From Cyathus striatus (taxonomy: Eukaryota > Basidiomycota > Agaricomycetes > Agaricales > Nidulariaceae), in contig JAOVFP010000003.1 in NCBI GenBank assembly GCA_025738555.1, positions 4,092,001 through 4,156,000 of the forward strand: 64,000 bases of DNA, written 5' to 3'. Positions 55,451-64,000 of the stretch are shown piece after piece; positions within the stretch are counted from its first letter, which is position 1; the number at the start of each line of letters is the position of its first letter. A model generated the notes under the pieces. That model was not told where the DNA came from. It ran no database searches and worked only from the letters and a program-made list of their open reading frames with translations. Both the position numbers and the translations under genes were made by a program.

Positions 55451-58426
55451 TCTAAATACCGAAGGGACTGTCGTTCGAGTCCGTAGTCCCCTGTTACAAC
55501 TGACTATACCAAATTAGGTACTAGCGCGAGATTTCGACACATCAGCTCGGATTTGGCTCGGATGGCAGCCTTTATGTAAGCGAACCTCTTCCGTTGACTT
55601 AACGCCCTCGCGTTCTAGTTGCGCGAGGAGATAAGAAGGAATGTGCAGTACAGTATGGAATGAAAGGCAGGTATCTGATAAACTAGTAGTTATACTTAAG
55701 TTGATAGATATGTACCCATGTTGAATGTTGGATTACCGCTGGCCGTTGAATTAGTATATAATTTTCGTGGGATGTCATGTCATAAGGTGCATACATATGC
55801 ATATCTATGTAGTGTTTAAAATATACAACTTTGCAGAATGTGATAACCATATTTTTAATGTATACAGTAGGTAGACTGTGTTCAAATACTTAATATATTA
55901 ACGTTGTACTTACATATACTTTCCTCAAAAGTAATTTAGTATCTACGCATGTGGTAAGTTATACCCTCATTTCGTCCCTGTTATGGAACACGGATTTATC
56001 ATCCAATCCTCGCGCTATCGATGCGCCATGTCAGCGCTTCAGCTGGCGGGGCACTTGTTGAAGGCTCTAATAAATTCGTGTGACGGCGTATATTGTGGGG
56101 GTAAATGCACACGGTAAACGACGTAGTATACAGATTTAAATACAAAATATGTAGCATATAAAAGGAATAGCATAATGTCATAGAATAAAATGGAAACATA
56201 CAAGTGAAACATAGTGGCGTGAGCGGGGATCATTAAGACATTTGAATATGGTTGTCTCAGGTATTCCAACAGCACTGGCATTTTCCTTACTGACTTGACT
56301 CGATCTCGTATTACGAACTGTCATTCTTTTCCTGGTATAAAAGTAGATTACAACGTTACTGCCCACCTTAGCTGTCTCTCTTCATTACGAGAACTGAGGT
56401 GAGCAGAGCACACTATACTTAGCTATTCATTTACTTATTTATATTACCTGCTATAGTGTTCTTACTTATCTAGTTACACACCTCTATTACCTGTACATGC
56501 TAACAATTTCTGTAAACGGCGCAAGAGGCTCAAGAGTTATAAATATTTACAAAATCATGAGCTTTATTTCAATAACTATAATACTTATACAGCACTATTA
56601 TTAATGTTGATAAGTGTGCTACCGCCTTACAGTAAGTAGTTACTGAAATAAAATATTAAATTAATGTCATTACAGTGAATACATATATTTCCCTAGTAGA
56701 TTACTGCTACTAGATGCAGACATGTGGTTACCTACAGTTTATAAGCACTTGTTTAATGCCTACCTACAATAAAATATCAAATACAGGCAAGTATAGTGGA
56801 CTTATTATTTACTGTAGCGATGTATCTATTGTGTCTAGGGAGTTGCATACATAAATGCAAGCACAGGAAACATCGCGCGAAGGATTGCCGTATAAGCGCC
56901 TTCCAAGCGCTACGGCACCGTTCAAACTGGCTTGCGAACCAATCACGTGATGTGTCAAAATCTTGCGCTAGAGCCCAATTTGGTATGGTCGATTGTAACA
57001 GGGGACTCATTACCGCTGTCGTTCGCAAGGGGTGGCAGATCCTCCGATCTCGGAACATATCCCGAAGTACCCTCCCCCCCCCCCCTCCCCCCCTAAATAA
57101 GGACTAGTACAGTTCTGGCATATTGAATCTCCGACGGCAACATCTTCCGTCACTGGCACGTTCTCGGTTCACATTGCTGTAACCCCTGCCATCGTCCTCC
57201 GTTATCTTCAAGCTCGTGTTACAAGACGCGTCTCGTCGTCCTCACCGATTGTCGATTTCAACAGAATTGAAATCCATGTACATAGTCAGTACATACTGGT
57301 GGTCCTCAGTTGTGTACCACCCTCATCGTATGTACATACTTCAGTCAGGGAGATGCACAGTTAAAAACCTCGGAAACTTGGATCTTTCTGTAATCACTAT
57401 TCGAACTTCGAGCTATTTAAAACATAGCAATAACGTTTAGAAGAATAAAATGAAGGTGCATTAGAAAAGTGGCAAGTGTATAGTGGCTTTTGCAGGTGTG
57501 CGTACTACTATACAAAGTTCCCTTACAAGCTTATTACACATCTACAGACATCACTAAAATTCCACATTTTCAGTCAGGTCCACAAATACCTTTTCATTGG
57601 ACTCTTGGATCACCATGTTTAACGTATCCCTTCGCTCTCCGTGATAGCGTGAACACCCATCCGCTACCATACAGCATCTTGAACATTGATATGACAACTT
57701 CGATGCAACGTGTCCCGCCTCACCTATGTCTGAAAGCCCCGAACTACGATAGCCCTTGTGCTCACTGCTGCCTACATAGGTGTACTCAAGACGTTAGAGG
57801 CCTGGGTTCTTTGAAGCACGCGACACTTCCTTCGCGTTATCTGCAGAACTGAACACTCAGCCATGCGCAACTTTACCAGAAGATTGATTATATGAACGTG
57901 TTGTAATAGAGAGTGACTTTTTTGAGTAATGTTGCATTATACTGTTCGTACCTATAGTTTTACAATGCCATGAAGTCCTGTGAGTGGTTGCGTGTGCACA
58001 CTGCACGAAGCCACCTGGAAGTCGGGACTAACTACTTGATATTGCTGCTCTTTTATTAATTGAAAATCTAGTCACAATACTGTCTCGTAAAAGAATTTAA
58101 GTATATTCAGCGGGTGGGATTAGCTTGACTACGATATCTACTGGACGTCTATATAGCACATATGAAAGTTTGGGCAGGATTGCCGAGCTGCCGATTAGTG
58201 ATTTGATTTGATCTCAAGGTATTGCCGTTGAAGTGCCGGTGGTCAGAGACACCCGAAATCAGGGTTGCTGAAAAATCCCTATGTTCCAAGATCGAAGGAT
58301 CTGCCACCCCTTGGTCGTTCGTCTCCCCCACCTGGGACATCACGTGATTTACCTAATTTAGATTTATATTCCCCCGCCCTTACACAGATAACCATAAAGG
58401 TGTTTTACTTTACATCTTACGCAGCA
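55451..58426. other. Intergenic region, no gene recognised
   Basis: AT-rich from about 55,600 to 56,800 and mixed after that. A 45-bp segment at 57020-57065 (AAGGGGTGGCAGATCCTCCG) recurs inverted at about 58278-58325. A C-rich run is at 57070-57095. The frames at 56796-57107 and 57490-57852 show no motifs. TCGTCTCCCCCACCTGG at 58317-58335 is shared with 45149-45165 and (complement) 59474-59490. Confidence 0.4.
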
Positions 58427-58505
58427 CCATAGTGAAGTGGAATACAATATGTAATTGTTGTTGCTATGTTACTTAAGGTTGTGAGTTCAATCCTTGCTCT
58501 CTGAG
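58427..58505 (+). other. tRNA-like unit (SINE-type)
   Basis: ATAGTGAAGTGGAATAC (weak A box) and TTGTGAGTTCAATCCTTGC (B box) with the usual spacing, followed by a T-rich stretch. It abuts the end of segmental duplicate B. Confidence 0.35.
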
Positions 58506-59522
58506 TTTTTGTTTTGGGTAAAGGTATAAGCCAAGAGATCCCAAGTGCACTGAGGGGCTGGAGCCGTCGCACCTCCGCGCTTGAATCGGCTCAGCAAAAG
58601 ACTATTTTATGCATATGTCTGGAAGACACGGCATAAGAGACAAAAGAACTATGGAGGATGAAACCTCTGTTAGACTGTGTTCTAACTCATCTTTGTCATG
58701 TAAACAACTGGCCAATCTGGCTTTCAAGTATTGTGATGCTTGCCAGACAAAGAATAAAGATATTACATGGATCCTCCTCTTTTTCTGGCAAAAATGGCAC
58801 AGAAATTCTGATGTGTTAATTCCAGAAAAGCACACATGCATGAAGGAATTAAATGATATGGATTGGAATGGAGGCAATATCCTTGAATATAATGTAAGAT
58901 TTAATAGACATGCAATACTTCCAGAACTTACCCTAGATATTAAAATCTGTTGAGCTATTTATGGATACAGAAGATTTTTTCCAACCTATACACTCTCAAT
59001 TTTTAGAAGGGGATATTTTTGAATTCTGAGAGTATTGCATCAAGAGTGGTGAATTGATTAGCAATAGGGAACAAGTGCAAATGGTAGCATGAGAAATTTA
59101 GAATATTTCAGGCTATCATTTTATATGAGTAATTAATATATTGCTAAAACAAATATATTTAGTAGTATCCTCCTTTACCAACACTGAATAATCAACATGT
59201 GTCAGTGTAAGACTACAAAGCTATTTTAATGTATTGCACTGATACTTATCTTAACAGTGCTAATTTGTCTCTAATACATGAATGCCTCCTTATTAATTTA
59301 CATACATTGTTGGTGGTTCATACTTTTGCCTACACCTACAGCTGCGCCGTCTATGTCTCAATGACCATGTCATCCTTCTGTACACATGTCAGCAGTGGCC
59401 TGTAAGCATATATGCACAACATAGAGGCCCCTCCGGTTAGAATTATTGCCTGTGCCGGATGTCATGTGATGTCCCAGGTGGGGGAGACGAATGACAGTCA
59501 CATACCAAAGGTGAGCATCATT

Positions 59523-59917
59523 CACCTCAGACAAGGGTGGATCGGATCGCTGTAAATATGGTACAACCCGATTTACTTAACAATTAGAATAGTTATTAAA
59601 ATATGACATCTGACTGATGTGTGAGCAAATCTAGAATATGTGCAAGAATAGGAAAACTGACCGATCCACGCAACATATTTACAATAAGATCCATGACCCC
59701 ATCTGTTCCTAGGCCAATCAGAAAATTTTCGGAGGCTCGGTTCACATTGCACAGGTAAAATCGGCACGAAACAATTGGAACAATAAGCAGATGTATTACC
59801 CAATTTAGAATTTTCTAATGCATCTGACACATTACATATTTTATGGCATATTCTAATTGTTACAAAAATCGGGATGTACCATATTTACATGAACCCGATT
59901 TAGGCCTGTCTGAGGTG
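59523..59917. mobile_element. MITE, 395 bp, ~58-bp TIRs, 3-bp duplication ATT
   Basis: The terminal repeats read CACCTCAGACA at 59523 and its complement ending at 59917. Inside each is GTAAATATGGTACA followed by CCCGATTT. ATT flanks both sides (59520-59522, 59918-59920), and copy A lacks the element. A 3-bp duplication would fit a PIF/Harbinger-type MITE (inference). The internal minus-strand frame is not a gene. Confidence 0.75.
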
Positions 59918-60616
59918 ATTGAGCAAGTTGTATCCATTATGTAAGAAAACAATTAGTCACACAACCAGCTACACACTTGTGCCCCTCCAGTTCTTCTATG
60001 ACTCCTCAGTCAATCAATCTTCAATTACATTTTGACCATGAAATAAACCCATTTTCATTGCTTAGGCATGACATTGTGAGAAAGAAAAAGTAGGCTAATG
60101 GGGGACATACACCAATGCATTTGATCTTCTACTAAGTTGTCTCCCAGTGTAACTTGCACTTCTCACATGAATTAGGAAAATGACCACACCCATGTCTTCA
60201 TCTTATCTTTATAAATCAGTGTTCACCTCTTTTTTCCAATGTACAGGGCATTCTCACATTCGACATCTTTCATATCATTGCCCTTTGATTATCAGATTTG
60301 AGTGAGGAAGCAACACTTGCAGTAAGTCTTCTATTGGTTCATTCACTGGTCTCATGGTCTTTCTGCATGGGCCTTCACAATATTTATAGCACATATATGT
60401 GATAAATTGAAGACCATGCTGTCCAACCTCGAATGAACAAGAAAATCTACTGGCTTGCTATTAATGTCCTCTATCAGTGATTCAGTGCATGATGCAGGCC
60501 TGGGTATGGTTTAAAACGACAGTAGCAACATCAATATGTTTCTTCCCCCTCTCACTCTGTGAACCTCAAGATTCTAACTTCATACCTATGGACCTGACAA
60601 CAAGAAATTTGAACCC

Positions 60617-61252
60617 ATGGCTACTGCATCTGCATCAAGCACTGAAATGCTCAAAAATGTACATAATCCAACCATTCAAAATTCAAAATTCACTGCGGCT
60701 GGTTGAGATGTTATTACCAATATTAATGATGGGGGTGCCAATGAAATTCTACTAAAGCTTGGTTTAATAAAGCCAGTATCTCATGATCATTATTATGTTC
60801 CTTGCTGCATGGAAGGAACCAGAAAGAGCTTGTTTGACAATATGGATAAATGGCTTCTTGATTTTGGTATGTGTAATCTGTAATACTAAACTATATTATA
60901 TATTCAACTATTCTCACTATTAGATGAGTCAACACCAAATATAATGTGGATTACTGGGTATCCTGGAAGTGGGAAATCAGCTATTGCATCTAGTATGGTT
61001 TCTAAGCTCTCTGGCACTCAAAGACTCTGTGGCTACCACTTTTTCAAAAGGGATGATGCAGTTCTTGGTGATCCCTGCACTATTTGGAGAACTATAGCAG
61101 CAAATATAGCTTCTAATCACACTTTGATTGCTGAAGCAATGGAAAAAAAGTTGGATAACACTTTTAGACTTCAAGATATTGGATGGCACTTTGATAATCT
61201 TATCTCCATAAGCTTCATTGAATATCTGAACCAACTTCACAATCCAGTGGTT
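60617..61252 (+). pseudogene. Truncated NACHT NLR (copy of the 38801-44176 gene)
   Basis: Exon 1 60617-60866 (250 bp, same length as the intact gene), intron 60867-60923, exon 2 from 60924. Residues correspond throughout: MATASASSTEMLKNVHN, GYPGSGKSA (Walker A), ending at QLHNPVV just before the Asp-containing Walker B. Damage: TGA at 60704-60706 at the position of Arg in the intact protein (AAGRDV), and truncation at 61252 by inserted sequence. It is divergently oriented from the intact gene, with the 47-58 kb island between them. Confidence 0.9.
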
Positions 61253-64000
61253 TAGGGCTGTACACTGTACCATATACTGAACTCTTTCAACCAAGTGTTC
61301 AGTCACACATCATGCAGGGTGTTTGAACTGAACACTTGAGCACATTTGTCACATCTCACAGGCTGCCATGAACATAAGTTTTGAGACAAACATGGTGCTT
61401 AATTAGCTGAATTTTCTGCCTGTGCTGGGTGGCTGTAGGGGCATGAACAGAACCACCAGGTGTCACACATCAACTCAGGGTTTGAACACTTGGTTAAACC
61501 AATTTTTTGCATCATGCACCAGAAGCTGTGAACAAGTGGTCAAAATTCTCCAGTATGGTATATGGCCATATACTTACAGACTGTCATATCCTGTATCACC
61601 TACCTCCAGACTTCTAGTCTCTTACTCCACCTTTTCCCTTTGTTACTCCAGACTTTGATTACACTCTTAATATTACATATTGATTACTGTACATAGATTA
61701 CTCTTGTATCCCTTTCTCCATTCTACTGAGCTATCCCCTCAGTAATTGTAGTATACATTCATAGTGAGTCACTTATCATTCTTAAGTGCACCACTATCAG
61801 TTTCACATTACACTGCCATATGTGCTCACTTCTCCAATGCATTTTATTATATTTAATTAGTATTAGTCTACATTCTTAGGGACTGGTACCTGGCTGTACT
61901 TCCCTGCTGGCCTTCACATACTCTGAGTCTCCAGTATTCAAGTAGTACTCAATTTGCATTTAGCCCTCAGTTTCATATTGAACTACATCCTCACCCTATT
62001 GTCTGACTTGAGTTATGCCTCTCATCTACCTTGTCTCTTGTCTTCTCTGAAGGGCTTGCCCTTACTCTGAAATCCAGGACTGGGAATCCCAGGGGCACAG
62101 CACATAAGCTGAAGCTGAAGTCCTATCCCCCTGAGTTATCATTCTCTGTTTTCGTCTTATATTCACCCCTTGTTTCTCTGTAGTCACTCTCTTGTACTCT
62201 GCTGCCAAGTCAGGCTAGGGGCATGGTCATGACATGGACATGTGATGGTTATAGTTCACCTGTAAACCATACTGTATTGAAGATTTTTTTGAGCTCAATG
62301 GGACAGTATGGGCCATTTTATGGTTACAGGTCATAGTTTCAATTTTTTTGTCCTCCTGTTGTTTACCATCTGGAGCATAAGTGTAACTTGATTTTTACAG
62401 AGATATTGTAGCTGGAGAAAGTGTGTATCAGTTGCTTTGTGATAAGCAATAGCTCACATGTATGGACAAAAGTGTCTCTCAAAGAGTTGTAATTCAGTTG
62501 TGTGGCATGAGGCATTCTCTTAGTTCCTGAGACCAGGGGTTTATGGTAATAGGCTTCAACTAAGGTATAATTGCTATTGCCATTGTATGCACTGTGTGCA
62601 TACAGCATTCTTATTCATAAATTGAGGAATGAGAATATGAGAGCATACTTAAGCATCATGTGTAGCCATCTGCAAAGAGCCAAATGATTTGTGTAATACA
62701 AATACCAATGAACTAGTATAAAGCATGTTAGTCATTAACTAAAAAGTTTACCAGAACTGTACCATGTAGCTACATGGCCACCACTGAAGGTAGAAAACAT
62801 TAGTGAGCATACAGTGAGTATGGTAGAAGCACCAGGTGAGACTGTAAAAGACACAGCAATAGAGTGAGAGCAAAATATGCTCAAGCATCAATGGATAGAC
62901 ACTGTATATAGGTGACATAGCAAAACACTGAGTACTAACAGTTATCAAGGCTACTATAAGTCCATGATGTCTATAAAGGGTCTTCAGCCCTTGTTCAACT
63001 CATAAGGATAGGTAAGTTATAAAGGTGCTTAAGAACAGAAAATGCTTTGGGTTGGAATGTGACAGATGTGGGGAAAATGCATTGCTTTGAACAGATGAAG
63101 AGATGCAGATATGGACCAATAACCTGTACAGCATTGTAGAGGTTGCAGTTATAAAACAAGTGTGTGCCAATCAAAAGTACTCACCCTATCCTCTCTCCCA
63201 CATGACTGCTCTGCACACCCATAGCATTGTCAGTGGGCCTGACATGTCCATATCATCATTTATCAATGCATTTTTGAGGATTTCACAAGCAGCAAGCAGG
63301 ACAACATGGTGGTGGTCCATTTACAAGGAGACAAAATGAAATGCAAGTGATGACCAACAAGGGAATATCCTGTTTAGAACTTTGATGGTGCTGACATGCA
63401 GTACATGACTTTAGGGCAGGCAGGCAGGCAGTGAAGGGAAGCAATTGGAGAAGTCTGAGGACTAAGTTGAAACATAATTGTACTGATTTTAGCCTAAAAT
63501 TTTCTTTAAATTTAATTATTAACTGTGAATTCACCAAGGTGTACTGTATGACCATATTCATATGGTTTCCTTACAGTCAAAACCATACCATAGCTGTACT
63601 GTATCAAGTATTTTCTGAAGCCTCAACAGAATGGTTATGGGTCTGTATATACAGGTACCATATACTGTACCATTTTGACTGATTGTTCGGTCACGCATCA
63701 CACAGGGTCTCTGAACAGAACAAATTCAGGCCTTGTCATGCATCCCAGAGAGCATCACAACAGGCAGCATCACAATTATTTAGTAATATTGGGCAGGAAC
63801 ATATTTTTCATTTTAATCAGTTGTATAGATATAGAATTGTAGCTAGAAATTTAAATCTCTCTATGCATTTTATAGCAGCAGAAAGTCCTTTACTGCTTAG
63901 CATAAAAATATTTTTATTATATGTCTAAGAAATTTAAAATATGGCGAGAAAATACGGCAGCTTATTGTATAAAGTCATGTGCAGTTGAAGAGGTACCAAT
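61253..64000. mobile_element. Transposon-derived sequence replacing the rest of the NLR copy
   Basis: It begins TAGGGCTGTACACTGTACC then ATATACTGAAC...TGTTCAGTCACACATCATGC. A similar direct copy stands at about 63643-63720 (GGTACCATATACTGTACC, TGTTCGGTCACGCATCACAC). The interval may be one element flanked by direct copies or two insertions. Within it 61638-62220 is pyrimidine-rich, LTR-like sequence starting TGTTACTCC and ending CATGACA, without a target duplication. No transposase or polymerase motif is visible in any frame. Confidence 0.4.

Larger units (their letters stand above)
58511..61252. repeat. Segmental duplication, copy B
   Basis: Inverted counterpart of 43534-46960, interrupted by a MITE (59523-59917). 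Compared with copy A many CG dinucleotides are TG or CA: CTACGTCGCGCATATGTGC in A (45213-45231) is CTATGTTGTGCATATATGC in B (complement of 59406-59424). The right end is cut sharply at 61252. Confidence 0.8.

Noticed and set aside
55444..55500. tRNA gene suggested by GTTCGAGTCC
   Set aside because: Only a T-arm-like word is present; no A box or acceptor pairing.
61638..62220. Second solo LTR (TGTTACTCC...CATGACA)
   Set aside because: The flanking 5-bp sequences differ and no second copy is in the window, so it is only mentioned under the 61253-64000 entry.

Overview
The window looks like a transposon-dense piece of a basidiomycete (Agaricomycetes) genome. The evidence is 46-68 bp GT-AG introns, a Plavaka-type transposase, two copies of a KDZ-transposon-associated CxC5/CxC6-type gene, a Ty3-type Gag fragment, and a NACHT-WD40 NLR with the C-terminal tail usual in mushroom NLRs. 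Species cannot be named from the sequence.

Layout. 1-38.8 kb is a nest of mobile elements and tandem repeats with few intact genes: a partial unrecognised ORF (1-573), a palindromic repeat element (2.4-3.9 kb), the 3' exon of a KDZ gene (6.1-6.4 kb) separated from its 5' part (9.9-11.1 kb) by a large palindromic element, an unrecognised KDZ-neighbour gene ('gene A', 11.6-16.8 kb) split by a 3-kb element, a 100-bp minisatellite, a Gag fragment, a second gene A plus CxC5 pair (19.6-22.6 kb), a degenerate Plavaka transposase (22.8-27.0 kb) carrying a 1.07-kb insertion, a possible DUF6532-type gene, more repeats, and a nested composite element (34.1-38.4 kb). 38.8-44.2 kb holds the best gene of the window, a four-exon NACHT NLR with about 24 near-identical WD40 repeats. 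44.2-58.5 kb is a CpG-containing, more ordinary island with a flavin monooxygenase-like gene, a short-chain dehydrogenase gene, an SDR 3' fragment and one unrecognised two-exon gene. An inverted duplicate of the NLR 5' region (58.5-61.25 kb) ends in a truncated NLR pseudogene, followed by transposon sequence to the edge.

Main result. Three elements (13215-16193, 19714-21126, 36058-37994) share terminal inverted repeats and subterminal TACGG-type repeats, and each is bounded by a perfect 8-bp target duplication (CTATTTTC, GAATTTAC, ATCATTTT). Two carry a 19-bp satellite array of very different size; the third carries unrelated GC-rich minisatellites and a tRNA-like unit. Two of the three sit in the two copies of gene A. 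No transposase for them is visible; an 8-bp duplication fits hAT- or KDZ/Zisupton-type transposition.

Second theme. The transposon genes are broken mostly by TGA codons where CGA (Arg) is expected, and duplicated sequences differ largely by CG to TG/CA changes. This is the mark expected of cytosine methylation followed by deamination. The three elements, the GC minisatellites and the 44-58 kb island keep many CpGs.
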